A stretch of 64,000 bases of DNA from Algibacter amylolyticus (GCF_014202225.1 NZ_JACHGE010000008.1:62001-126000), one strand, 5' to 3'. Counted from the first letter of the stretch, positions 25,913 to 33,593 are shown. Notes: generated by a model from the sequence alone, not told the origin. Program-made: numbers and translations.

Positions 25913-26001
25913 GCGTTACCCGAAAAGGGTCGGGCTTTCCACTATATCTTTTTTTGCCATTTATGGCAGCAAAAAAAGGATGCCGTTTCAATCCCTAACG
26001 C
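25913..26001. repeat. Structured palindromic element, GCGTTA...TAACGC ends
   Basis: The segment opens with GCGTTA (25913-25918) and closes with TAACGC (25996-26001). Inside are ACCC-GAAAA..GGGT (25918-25930) and a large inverted repeat, TTTTTTTGC (25949-25957) with GCAAAAAAA (25969-25977), whose centre can alternatively pair as GCCAT/ATGGC. No coding potential. I recall similar intergenic sequences from other Flavobacteriaceae genomes but cannot verify this here. It is the left part of the accessory region between aconitase and mazG. Confidence 0.5.
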
Positions 26002-26053
26002 AGGTATTTGCTAGCTTTAGGATACTTATCTGTTAGTTTTGTTTTTGGAAAGG

Positions 26054-26065
26054 TTCGTTTAACGT
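26054..26065. repeat. 12-bp inverted repeat, left copy, bounding the ORFan segment
   Basis: TTCGTTTAACGT here; the exact reverse complement ACGTTAAACGAA is at 26790-26801. The two copies enclose 748 bp with one minus-strand gene and its structured 3' flank. They may be ends of a cassette-like insertion. Confidence 0.5.
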
Positions 26066-26095
26066 GTTTGTGTTATGGCTAGTTGCGTTGGCAGG

Positions 26096-26204
26096 AACTA
26101 AGTTAGCAAAAAGAACCGAACCATTAGGAAAATCCGCTAGGATTTTCCGAGTAAGCTATAACAAGCAATTAGTTATACACGTTGTTGGCAAATCGTGCTT
26201 TAAT
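26096..26204 (-). repeat. Structured 3' flank of the ORFan, with a 9-bp perfect hairpin
   Basis: Directly downstream of the ORFan stop on the minus strand. It contains GGAAAATCC-GCTA-GGATTTTCC (26127-26148), a strong hairpin without a clear T-run. AACTAAGTTAGC at 26096-26107 recurs with one mismatch at 26796-26807, so near-direct repeats also flank the gene. The arrangement (gene plus folded 3' segment) recalls a gene cassette, but integron attC core consensus was not met. Confidence 0.45.
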
Positions 26205-26717
26205 CTATGGTAAATCATTCCAATTAATTTTAGAATCGTTAAGCAGTTCATTTAAGTAATTTTTGTTTGAACTAATCAATGTTCCATAATCAACTGCATT
26301 GGGTAAATTTATTTCAAATAAATAATCACATTCCTTTTTTAATAAATCATATCGAGTTTTACCTTCTAATCTTTTCAAGTCAAGAAATTCAGGTGGTTTA
26401 TTCTTAATCTGAATAAGCGTTATTCCATTTGGTATCTCTTCTTTTATTTGCTCAAATTCTGCTGTTTTTAATAAGAAGTCATAGGAAATCTGTCTTGCTA
26501 ATACATTTTTATTAAGTTTCGTTGAGATAGGTAAGTCATATTTATTCCACGATGATTTATTTTCAGGTTCAAAATCATGAATCCAAATAAATTCAAATTC
26601 TGCTCTTAATATAAAATCTATAATTTTTTTAGAAGCAAAATCCAATATAATCTGATATGTACCTGGATAAATTTCTTTAACCGTATTTATATTTTCTTTA
26701 AAAGTGTTTTGCGTCAT
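26205..26717 (-). CDS. ORFan hypothetical protein in an accessory segment
   Basis: 170 residues, not recognised. No signal peptide or transmembrane segment is visible. It is predicted to be a soluble mixed alpha/beta protein, with Lys, Glu, Asn and Ile abundant and several aromatic residues (FEFIWIHDFEPE near 42-53). It is a lone minus-strand gene among plus-strand housekeeping genes, and its 5' side carries its own hairpin (26757-26789). The flanks have 12-bp inverted repeats and folded sequence unlike other gaps of this window. Recent acquisition is inferred. A reading frame of this length in A+T-rich DNA with an orderly composition is likely real. Confidence 0.65.
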   Translation of the reverse strand: MTQNTFKENINTVKEIYPGTYQIILDFASKKIIDFILRAEFEFIWIHDFEPENKSSWNKYDLPISTKLNKNVLARQISYDFLLKTAEFEQIKEEIPNGITLIQIKNKPPEFLDLKRLEGKTRYDLLKKECDYLFEINLPNAVDYGTLISSNKNYLNELLNDSKINWNDLP

Positions 26718-26756
26718 TAGTGAGTCTTTTTTTCTGCATGTTTGCCAATGCTTTTA

Positions 26757-26789
26757 CGGATATGAAATCGTTTCAATGTTTTATATCCG
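26757..26789. repeat. Hairpin upstream of the ORFan
   Basis: CGGATAT (26757-26763) pairs with ATATCCG (26783-26789). An inner hairpin TGAAA-tcg-TTTCA occupies 26763-26775. It lies next to the right 12-bp inverted repeat, in the 5' region of the minus-strand ORFan. Confidence 0.55.
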
Positions 26790-26801
26790 ACGTTAAACGA
26801 A
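26790..26801. repeat. 12-bp inverted repeat, right copy, bounding the ORFan segment
   Basis: ACGTTAAACGAA, exact reverse complement of 26054-26065. It runs into GTTAGC (26802-26807), which is shared with the left side at 26102-26107. Confidence 0.5.
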
Positions 26802-26916
26802 GTTAGCTATTTTTTCTGACAAAGTCAAGTGTTATGTAAAATCACTAAAACTAATATAGAGCACATTATTTCTATTTTAAAAACATCAAAATTGTATTTT
26901 TGAAAAAACATCAAAA

Positions 26917-27693
26917 ATGAATTCTAGAGCAAATCAATTAAAAGCATTCGATAGGTTATTAACCATAATGGACGAGTTACGAGCACAATGTCCGTGGGAT
27001 AAGAAGCAAACCATGGAAACCTTACGCCATCTTACCATTGAAGAAACCTACGAACTTGGAGATGCCATTCTAGATAAAGATTTAGAAGAAGTTAAAAAAG
27101 AACTGGGAGATGTGTTATTACACATTGTATTTTATGCTAAAATAGGAAGCGAAACCAAAGATTTTGATATTGCCGATGTGTGTAATACCATTTGCGATAA
27201 ACTAATACATAGACATCCACACATTTATAGCGATGTAAAAGTTGAAAATGAAGAAGATGTAAAACGCAACTGGGAAAACTTAAAACTTAAAGAAGGAAAA
27301 TCTAGTGTTTTAGAAGGCGTTCCAAAAAGTTTACCGGCATTAGTAAAAGCCAACAGAATTCAAGAAAAAGTAGCAGGTGTTGGTTTCGATTGGGAAAAAC
27401 CTGAGCAAGTCTGGGAAAAAGTAGAGGAGGAGTTAAACGAGTTTCAGGTTGAAGTAAAAGCTAAAGACGCCGATAAAATGGAAAGCGAGTTTGGCGATGT
27501 CATGTTTTCCTTAGTAAACTATGCACGCTTTTTAAATATTAATCCAGAAAATGCTTTAGAGCGTACTAATAAAAAATTTTCCAAACGTTTTCAATATTTA
27601 GAGGAAAAAGCCAAAAATTTAAATAAACCCCTAAAAGACATGACGCTTGCCGAAATGGATATTTTTTGGGAAGAAGCCAAAACAATGCAGTAA
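26917..27693 (+). CDS. mazG: Nucleoside triphosphate pyrophosphohydrolase
   Basis: 258 residues, full-length two-domain MazG. It hydrolyses (d)NTPs to monophosphates and pyrophosphate and helps clear aberrant nucleotides. The first domain has CPWDKKQTMETLRHLTIEET with the EExxE-type metal site EEVKKELGDVLLH near 62-74. The second domain repeats the pattern with EEELNEFQVEV and ESEFGDVMFSLVNYARF. A -7 element TATTTTTG lies at 26895-26902, about 15 bp before the ATG, so it is transcribed independently of the accessory segment upstream. Confidence 0.94.
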   Translation: MNSRANQLKAFDRLLTIMDELRAQCPWDKKQTMETLRHLTIEETYELGDAILDKDLEEVKKELGDVLLHIVFYAKIGSETKDFDIADVCNTICDKLIHRHPHIYSDVKVENEEDVKRNWENLKLKEGKSSVLEGVPKSLPALVKANRIQEKVAGVGFDWEKPEQVWEKVEEELNEFQVEVKAKDADKMESEFGDVMFSLVNYARFLNINPENALERTNKKFSKRFQYLEEKAKNLNKPLKDMTLAEMDIFWEEAKTMQ

Positions 27694-27740
27694 CTATAAC
27701 GTTTTAGTGCGTTTTATTGGTATTATCTTAACACTATCCA

Positions 27741-27772
27741 TTTGATGGTTAGAGGCTATTTTTGTATTTTTG
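27741..27772 (+). promoter_or_regulatory. Promoter of the leader and GNAT-proCBA operon
   Basis: TTTG at 27741-27744, 20 bp, TATTTTTG at 27765-27772. The predicted start is near 27778-27780, more than 230 nt before the first operon gene, leaving a long leader. Confidence 0.7.
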
Positions 27773-27792
27773 CACCATGGGAAAAGGAATAC

Positions 27793-27882
27793 ATGAAAAG
27801 CGAAATACACGAATCTTCAACTTTAATTTTCTGGTTTTTAGAAATCAGTCCGATAAATTCATTCCTCCTACTACGTAAGTAA
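27793..27882 (+). CDS. Candidate leader peptide (29 aa)
   Basis: ATG at 27793 lies about 15 nt after the predicted transcript start. The peptide runs MKSEIHESSTLIFWFLEIS and ends NSFLLLRK, with CTC-CTA-CTA-CGT as consecutive Leu and Arg codons just before Lys and stop. Hydrophobic centre, no similarity known to me. An overlapping frame from 27777 (MGKGIHEKRNTRIFNF...) contains three Arg codons but starts almost at the transcript 5' end. Either could couple translation to the downstream hairpins. This is a position-based guess. Confidence 0.35.
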   Translation: MKSEIHESSTLIFWFLEISPINSFLLLRK

Positions 27883-27982
27883 TCCTTAAACAGGAGTTTT
27901 ACAAATTTCTTTAATATAACAAATTACTAGAGCTGTTTTTAACTTAAAACTGGCCCTACGTCTTGTTATACTTTTTTTACTG

Positions 27983-28005
27983 TAACATCTTTTTTCTAGA
28001 TGTTA
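27983..28005 (+). promoter_or_regulatory. Hairpin 14 nt before the GNAT start codon
   Basis: TAACATCT (27983-27990), loop TTTTTCT, AGATGTTA (27998-28005). No T-run follows the stem, so it is less likely to terminate than to affect translation initiation at 28019. Confidence 0.45.
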
Positions 28006-28018
28006 AAATACGGCTTAA

Positions 28019-28474
28019 ATGACTATTAAAACCTACGATGCCTTTACAAGGCTATCCTTTATGGATATTAATCGTATAACAAACTTTATACACGACAATT
28101 CTGGTGATTTTAAGGACTCTAAGAGCGCCATACAAAAGGCAATAAAGTATGCTGCCAAAGAAATACCTGGACTTGGCGGTTATGTTTTTATCATGCAAAA
28201 AAATGATGATATTCTTGGTGTTGTGGTAGTAAATAGAACCGGCATGAATGAGTATTTATCCGAAAATATTCTAGTGTATCTCGCTGTAAAACAAGGTTTC
28301 AGGAAAAGTGGTATTGCTAAAGCACTAATTAAACACACCATTAATTATTGTAGCGGAGAAATTTCAATACATATAAATATAAACGATCCTGTAATAAAAT
28401 TATTCCAAAAACAAGGGTTTAAAACCCGAAATATAGAATTACGATTGGATAGATTATCCTTTCAAAATAAATAA
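28019..28474 (+). CDS. GNAT-family N-acetyltransferase
   Basis: 151 residues. The acetyl-CoA binding motif A is seen as VYLAVKQGFRKSGIAKALIKH near 90-110 (the R/Q-x-x-G-x-A pattern is slightly relaxed), with the C-terminal VIKLFQKQGFKTRNIELRLDR of the fold. As I recall, such a gene often leads a joint arginine/proline operon in Flavobacteriaceae, where it is a candidate for glutamate or ornithine-pathway N-acetylation. Here argG, argC and argD do not follow; a 63-codon gene and proCBA do. Substrate unproven. Confidence 0.8.
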   Translation: MTIKTYDAFTRLSFMDINRITNFIHDNSGDFKDSKSAIQKAIKYAAKEIPGLGGYVFIMQKNDDILGVVVVNRTGMNEYLSENILVYLAVKQGFRKSGIAKALIKHTINYCSGEISIHININDPVIKLFQKQGFKTRNIELRLDRLSFQNK

Positions 28475-28491
28475 ATCATTAAAAGTTAAAC

Positions 28492-28683
28492 ATGAAATTA
28501 ATTCAAGTTAAAAGAGAAACAAAAGTAGAAAAAAGACACAGTATTAAAATGGGAGAACTCACCACTAAAGTAACATACGTTAAAAAATATTTATTAGGCT
28601 TACCTATTAAAACCCTACATAAATATAGAGAAACTTACTACGGTGAAGTTAAAGACTGTAAGGATTGTTTCTTGTTTGTTTAA
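28492..28683 (+). CDS. Small basic hypothetical protein (63 aa)
   Basis: Not recognised. It lies 17 bp after the GNAT gene and 30 bp before proC, in the same direction, so it is probably translated from the operon. It is Lys-rich with a central KKYLLGLPIKTLHKYRETYYG and a C-terminal CKDCF, two cysteines in a CxxC spacing too isolated to call a metal site. It has no signal peptide or membrane segment. Confidence 0.5.
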   Translation: MKLIQVKRETKVEKRHSIKMGELTTKVTYVKKYLLGLPIKTLHKYRETYYGEVKDCKDCFLFV

Positions 28684-28713
28684 TTTTTTTTCTATCAACT
28701 AAATATATAAATA

Positions 28714-29520
28714 ATGAAAGTACTAGTAATTGGAGCGGGTAACATGGGGCTAACTTATGCAGAAGGCATGTCGAAATCTAAACTCTTAAAAAAGAAAAAT
28801 ATTATGGTTTTAGATAAGTCTGAAGAGAAAATGGAAGAGCTAAGCCAGATATCACACTTTGATGCCTTTAGCGAATTGGGAGATTGTGTTCCAAAGGCCG
28901 ATATCATTTTTATAGCCGTAAAACCCTATCATGCCGAAACTGTATTTAAAGCTATTAAAGGGTTTGTTAAGCCCGAGCAAATTATCATTTCTATAATGGC
29001 AGGTGTAACCATATCGACTATTAAAGATATAACGGGATTAAATAAAGTTATTAGAGCTATGCCAAATTTGCCAGCGCAAATTGGAAAAGGTTTAACCTCT
29101 TATGTAACATCGCCAGAGGTGTCTCGTATTGAAATGCTTACCGTTGAGAGTTTATTGGATACCACAGGAAAATCTGTTCGTGTCTCTAATGAAAACTTGA
29201 TTGATGCTTCTACAGGAATTTCAGGAAGTGGTCCTGCTTATGTGTTTTACTTTATGCAAAGTATGATGGAAGCAGCACTACAAATGGGTTTTTCAAAAAC
29301 CGATTCAACGGTGTTGGTAAGCCAGACGTTTACTGGTGCCATAGAGCTGTTTAATCAATCTAATTTATCTCCAAACTCTTGGATGGAAAAAGTAGCATCA
29401 AAAGGCGGTACAACACGAGCTGCTTTAGATTCTATGGAAGATAATAATGTAAATGAATTAATTAAAGAAGCTGCTTTTGCGGCATTTAGTCGCGCAGTAG
29501 AATTAGGAAAAGAAAATTAA
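28714..29520 (+). CDS. proC: Pyrroline-5-carboxylate reductase
   Basis: 268 residues. It reduces 1-pyrroline-5-carboxylate to proline, the last step of proline synthesis. Rossmann motif VIGAGNMGLTYAEGM at 5-18, substrate-side AMPNLPAQIGKG near 111-122, the family signature GISGSGPAYVFYFM near 168-181 and GGTTRAALDSM near 229-239. Its stop is 1 bp before the proB start, so it is in one operon with proB and proA. Confidence 0.96.
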   Translation: MKVLVIGAGNMGLTYAEGMSKSKLLKKKNIMVLDKSEEKMEELSQISHFDAFSELGDCVPKADIIFIAVKPYHAETVFKAIKGFVKPEQIIISIMAGVTISTIKDITGLNKVIRAMPNLPAQIGKGLTSYVTSPEVSRIEMLTVESLLDTTGKSVRVSNENLIDASTGISGSGPAYVFYFMQSMMEAALQMGFSKTDSTVLVSQTFTGAIELFNQSNLSPNSWMEKVASKGGTTRAALDSMEDNNVNELIKEAAFAAFSRAVELGKEN

Positions 29521-29521
29521 A

Positions 29522-30292
29522 ATGTATACAGAAAAAATAGTTATTAAAGTTGGTACTAATGTAATGACCAACAGAGATAATAGAATTGTAAGGCCAGTAT
29601 TAAGGCGTTTAGTAAAACAAATAGCCGAATTACACGAAAGAGGTATTATGACCATTTTAGTGTCATCGGGTTCTGTAATTGCTGGTAAAGAAGTTTTAGG
29701 ATCATCAAATATAAAAGACAAAACACAACGCCGACAGGTGTATTCCGCTATTGGGCAACCAAGAATGATGCGTCTGTATTATAATATTTTTCATGATTAT
29801 GGTATGAAGTGTGCCCAAGTGCTGCCTACAAAACGCGATTTTAGCCCAGGTGTACACAGGCAAAATATGATTAATTGTTGCGAAGGCTTACTAGCCGAAG
29901 GGGTTATTCCTATTGCAAATGAAGATGATGCGGTGTCTGTAACCATGTCTATGTTTTCTGATAATGATGAGTTAGCGAGTTTAATTGCACAATTATTAAA
30001 TGCAGATAAGCTTATTATTTTAACAGATATAGATGGGCTTTACGATGGACATCCGGAAGAAGATAACAGCGATTTAATTAAAAATGTAGATCCTAATGAA
30101 GATTTGGATAAGTATATAAAAGACTCCAATAAAAAAGATGGCGAAGGTAGAGGCGGCATGGGTTCGAAATTAGATTATGCACAACAAGCGGCGGCAAAAA
30201 ATATTCCAACTTTTATTGCCAATGGAAAAAAAGACAATGTTATAATTGATATTATGGACGGAAAAGTGGTTGGTACCAAAGTATCATTGTAA
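29522..30292 (+). CDS. proB: Glutamate 5-kinase (no PUA domain)
   Basis: 256 residues, amino-acid kinase fold only. It phosphorylates glutamate, the first and feedback-controlled step of proline synthesis. Motifs are VIKVGTNVMTN at 6-16, VSSGSVIAGKEVL near 47-59, ANEDDAVSV near 134-142 and GRGGMGSKLDYA near 208-219. The C-terminal PUA domain of the E. coli enzyme (367 residues) is absent, as in many short ProB proteins. It starts 1 bp after the proC stop. Confidence 0.95.
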   Translation: MYTEKIVIKVGTNVMTNRDNRIVRPVLRRLVKQIAELHERGIMTILVSSGSVIAGKEVLGSSNIKDKTQRRQVYSAIGQPRMMRLYYNIFHDYGMKCAQVLPTKRDFSPGVHRQNMINCCEGLLAEGVIPIANEDDAVSVTMSMFSDNDELASLIAQLLNADKLIILTDIDGLYDGHPEEDNSDLIKNVDPNEDLDKYIKDSNKKDGEGRGGMGSKLDYAQQAAAKNIPTFIANGKKDNVIIDIMDGKVVGTKVSL

Positions 30293-30305
30293 AAAAAACA
30301 AGAAA

Positions 30306-31505
30306 ATGGAATTATTATCAGAAGATAAAAAAAATAAAGTTTTAACAAGTATGATTGGCCTTTTAGAGGAAAATCAAGATGCCTTATTAAAAGCGAATAA
30401 GAAAGATATTGAGGCTTTTAATAATGAAGATCAAGCCATGTACGATCGCCTTATTTTAAATAGTAAAAAGGTTGCAGGCATGATTACTGCAATAAAAGAG
30501 GTGAAAGCACAGGACGATCCAGTTAACAAAATTATAAGTAAAAACACGTTACAAAGTGGTTTGGAAGTGATTAATAAAACAGCACCTTTTGGTACTATTA
30601 TGATTATTTATGAATCGCGACCAGATGTTACTGTTGAAGCTACAGTACTTGCTTTTAAAGCGAATAATAAAATTTTACTTAAAGGCGGTAAAGAGGCTGT
30701 ACATAGTAATACGGCTATTGTAAAATTATGGCATAAAGCACTTGAGGAAAATAATTTAACTACAGATTATATTCAAATGTTAACCATGAATAGGCAAGAA
30801 ACACAAGCCTTTTTAAAAGAGCCTACCGAACCTTTAGATTTAATTGTGCCTAGAGGCGGTGAGCAGTTAATAAAATTTGTAAAGGAACATGCCAAATGTG
30901 CGGTTTTGGTTAGTGGACGCGGAAATAATTTTTTGTATGTGGATGAGCATGCTAATTGGAAACAGACCATTGAGGTTATTTTAAATGCTAAAACAGATAA
31001 AATTTCGGCTTGTAACGCACTAGATAAGATATTAGTTAATAGTAAGCATCCGGATTATAATAACAAAATTAAGGAGCTAAACACCATCTTAAAGGCTAAT
31101 CAAGTTCATGTTTTAGTAGATGAGGTTACCAAAACGGTGTTAACCGAAGAACAAAGTATTGATAATACTCAAATTTGGTTTCAGGAGTTTTTAGAAATGA
31201 AATGCTGTATTGGTACTGTGGATTCTATTACTGAAGCTATAGAGAAAATTAATGCCTTTTCTGGAGGGCATTCGGCTACTATAATGACCACAGAAAAATC
31301 CCAGGCCAAAACCTTTATGGAACAAGTAGATTGTGCCGTTGTATATCAAAACGCCTCGACTCGATTTACAGATGGCGGACAAATTGGTGTTGGTGCAGAA
31401 TTGGCCATTAGTACAGATAAATTACACCATAGAGGTCCCTTAGGACTTAAAGAGTTGGTAACAAACAAGTATTACGTTTTTGGCGATGGTCATGTTCGTG
31501 TATAA
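30306..31505 (+). CDS. proA: Glutamate-5-semialdehyde dehydrogenase (gamma-glutamyl phosphate reductase)
   Basis: 399 residues from the ATG at 30306. The frame is open back to 30246, inside proB, but homology starts at MELLSEDKKN and there is a 13-bp gap after proB. It reduces glutamyl phosphate to the semialdehyde. Aldehyde-dehydrogenase landmarks are IYESRPDVTVEA near 100, KGGKEAVHSNTA, LIVPRGGEQLI, the catalytic Cys in ISACNALDKILV near 236, and QIGVGAELAIS near the end. Last gene of the operon, followed by a strong terminator. Confidence 0.95.
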   Translation: MELLSEDKKNKVLTSMIGLLEENQDALLKANKKDIEAFNNEDQAMYDRLILNSKKVAGMITAIKEVKAQDDPVNKIISKNTLQSGLEVINKTAPFGTIMIIYESRPDVTVEATVLAFKANNKILLKGGKEAVHSNTAIVKLWHKALEENNLTTDYIQMLTMNRQETQAFLKEPTEPLDLIVPRGGEQLIKFVKEHAKCAVLVSGRGNNFLYVDEHANWKQTIEVILNAKTDKISACNALDKILVNSKHPDYNNKIKELNTILKANQVHVLVDEVTKTVLTEEQSIDNTQIWFQEFLEMKCCIGTVDSITEAIEKINAFSGGHSATIMTTEKSQAKTFMEQVDCAVVYQNASTRFTDGGQIGVGAELAISTDKLHHRGPLGLKELVTNKYYVFGDGHVRV

Positions 31506-31521
31506 TTAAACAGTAAGAAGT

Positions 31522-31557
31522 AAAAAGCCTCATAATAGTAATATTATGAGGCTTTTT
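31522..31557. terminator. Bidirectional terminator between proA and DUF349 gene
   Basis: AAAAAGCCTCATAAT (31522-31536) pairs with ATTATGAGGCTTTTT (31543-31557) around AGTAAT; T-run follows. It separates two convergent genes. Confidence 0.93.
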
Positions 31558-31579
31558 TATTGAAATTAAAAACGAATTT

Positions 31580-33538
31580 TTAATACAATTCTTTAATTTT
31601 TCTAAGCTTTGAAGTCCAAACTTTTAAATCTTCTTTATGCTTTTTTATATTGGTATGTACTTCTTTTACCAACGGGTTGTCATCATCTACATTAGTGAAA
31701 AACTGTAAGTTGTTTTCTAGTTGATTAATTTGCCCTTTTACTTCATCAATTCTTTTTCTAATAAAATTACGTTCGTTGTCTAGATTTCTGGTATCGTTCG
31801 GGTCAACTAAACTATCTAGTTTGTTTTCATACTTAATCATTTCAGCTTCCGTTTTGTCAACTTTTAATTTGGTTAACAAGCCATCAATAGATTTTTGAAA
31901 TTTACCATCAATATAGCGTTTGTCGTTTGGCACTCGACCAATAGTTTGCCACTCTTTAATTTTTTCCTTAACAAGTTCGATACCTTTCTCTTTGTCTTCA
32001 GGTAATTCTAAATCGTTTAAACTACTTATAAATTCGGTCTTTTTATTGTAGGCATCAACTTGTTCTTGGCTCGCTGCATTTCTGCTGGCATGAATTCTAT
32101 CAAAATAATGATTACAAGCTGCTTTAAATTGTTTCCAGATTTTATCGCTATTTTTTCTTGGTACATGACCAATTTTTTTCCAGTCGCTTTGAATCTTTTT
32201 CATTAAAGGCGTAGTGGCTTCAAAATCTTCACTTTCCTTATTGTCTTCAGCAATTTTAATTAAATCTAATTTTAACTGTAAATTTTTATATTGATCTTTT
32301 TTAAGATTTTTATAAAATGCATTTTTTTGTCTGTTAAACCTGCGTACAGCATCTTTAAATTTTGCCCAAGTAGCCTCGTTTACCTTTATTGGCACTTTTC
32401 CTGCGTTAAAAAAAGCTTCTCTTAGCGTTTCAATTGCTTTGATTCTTTTTTGTAATGCATTATGTGAATTATTTTCTTCTTTGGCAATCTCTTCAATTTT
32501 AGCAATAATCTCTAGTTTGTGCGCTAGATTTTTCTCGTAAATCTTATCTATTTCTTTATAATAAACCTGACGCTTATCGTTAATAGTTTTTGTTGCAACT
32601 TTAAAACGCTCCCAAATACTTTCGCGATGTTCTCTAGAAACAGGTCCAAGCTCTTCCTTCCACATTTTGTGAAGTTCTTGCAACTCTCTAAACGCTCGCA
32701 TAGCATCATCACTTTGTGCTAATTCTTCAGCACGCTCGATAATTAATAATTTCTTTTCTAGATTGTGTTTAAAATCTAAATCTCGTAAATCTCTATTAAT
32801 ATTTAAAAAATCGTAGAATATTTCCACATGGTGATGATAACTATTCCATGCATTATTGTATTTATCTCTAGGAATAGGTCCTGTATTTCTCCAGCGTTCT
32901 TGTAGTTCTTTAAAGTGTTTGTAGGTGGTGTTTATGTTTTCTTCAACATTTATAAGCCCCTTTAACTCTTCAATAATTTCAAGTTTATCTGCTAAATTTT
33001 GCTTTAAGTTCTTTTCTAAACTTTTATAGTGATCATTTACTTTTTTACGGTATTGTCTGTATGCTTCCTTGAATCTTTTTTGAACAGGTGAGGAGTAGTA
33101 AAAATCTATCTCGTTTCCACCATCATTTATAAAATCTTCTTTTTTCTCTTCAACTAAAGCTTCGAATTTTGTTTTAAATTCCGAATTTATACTATCTACA
33201 TGAGATTTTATAGCTTGAACCTTTTCATTCTCTATAAGCTTTTCTAATTCAATAGCTAAAGCTTCTAACGACATGGTGTCGTATGCTTTTACCTCAATAG
33301 TATGACGGTCTTTATTGCCTTCATCTTCGGCATCTTCGGCATTGGAGTCTTCAATTTCATTTAAGACCTCGTCATGATCTTCTCCATCATTTTTTTCCGG
33401 CTCGGAAGTTTGCGGTTCAACTTCGGGAGCATCAGATGTTGCTTCTTCGTTGGTGTTATCGGTTAATGGAGTAGAATCGTTATTAGGTTTTAAAGCTTCG
33501 TTTCCGTCTACTTGTTCAGGTTTATTAATATCAGACAT
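31580..33538 (-). CDS. DUF349 coiled-coil protein
   Basis: 652 residues. The first 75 residues are acidic and disordered (runs of Glu, Asp, Thr and Pro). The rest consists of repeated helical DUF349 units of about 70 residues, each with a W-x-x-x-G-x-V/I-P-R/K core: WRNTGPIPRDKYNNAW, WKEELGPVSREHRESIW, WKKIGHVPRKNSDKIW, WQTIGRVPNDKRY. DUF349 proteins have no firmly known function in Bacteroidetes. It is probably cytoplasmic. Monocistronic, with its own consensus promoter. Confidence 0.88.
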   Translation of the reverse strand: MSDINKPEQVDGNEALKPNNDSTPLTDNTNEEATSDAPEVEPQTSEPEKNDGEDHDEVLNEIEDSNAEDAEDEGNKDRHTIEVKAYDTMSLEALAIELEKLIENEKVQAIKSHVDSINSEFKTKFEALVEEKKEDFINDGGNEIDFYYSSPVQKRFKEAYRQYRKKVNDHYKSLEKNLKQNLADKLEIIEELKGLINVEENINTTYKHFKELQERWRNTGPIPRDKYNNAWNSYHHHVEIFYDFLNINRDLRDLDFKHNLEKKLLIIERAEELAQSDDAMRAFRELQELHKMWKEELGPVSREHRESIWERFKVATKTINDKRQVYYKEIDKIYEKNLAHKLEIIAKIEEIAKEENNSHNALQKRIKAIETLREAFFNAGKVPIKVNEATWAKFKDAVRRFNRQKNAFYKNLKKDQYKNLQLKLDLIKIAEDNKESEDFEATTPLMKKIQSDWKKIGHVPRKNSDKIWKQFKAACNHYFDRIHASRNAASQEQVDAYNKKTEFISSLNDLELPEDKEKGIELVKEKIKEWQTIGRVPNDKRYIDGKFQKSIDGLLTKLKVDKTEAEMIKYENKLDSLVDPNDTRNLDNERNFIRKRIDEVKGQINQLENNLQFFTNVDDDNPLVKEVHTNIKKHKEDLKVWTSKLRKIKELY

Positions 33539-33560
33539 TATAAAAAATGTTAGGGTTCGT

Positions 33561-33593
33561 CAAAATTACTTTCGACATTAAAGATACTAACAA
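33561..33593 (-). promoter_or_regulatory. Promoter of the DUF349 gene
   Basis: On the minus strand: TTG (33593-33591), 22 bp, TAATTTTG (33568-33561). Start expected near 33554, a leader of about 16 nt. Confidence 0.6.

Larger units (their letters stand above)
27694..28018. other. 325-bp leader region before the GNAT-pro operon
   Basis: Holds a strong promoter (27741-27772), a short open reading frame of 29 codons (27793-27882) with an overlapping alternative of 33 codons (27777-27878), and two inverted repeats: AGTTTTA/TAAAACT (27895-27901 and 27945-27951) and TAACATCT/AGATGTTA (27983-27990 and 27998-28005). The layout is that of a regulated leader. Confidence 0.5.

Noticed and set aside
26054-26807. 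A true integron attC-bounded gene cassette
   Set aside because: GTTAGC and the flanking hairpins look similar, but the core does not fit GTTRRRY/RYYYAAC and no integron integrase is in the window.
27777-27878. Ribosomal protein THX-like gene (starts MGKG)
   Set aside because: Only the first four residues resemble THX; the rest does not, and the frame starts almost at the predicted transcript end.
30246-30305. N-terminal extension of proA into proB
   Set aside because: It reads through proB in another frame; the ATG at 30306 fits the family start.
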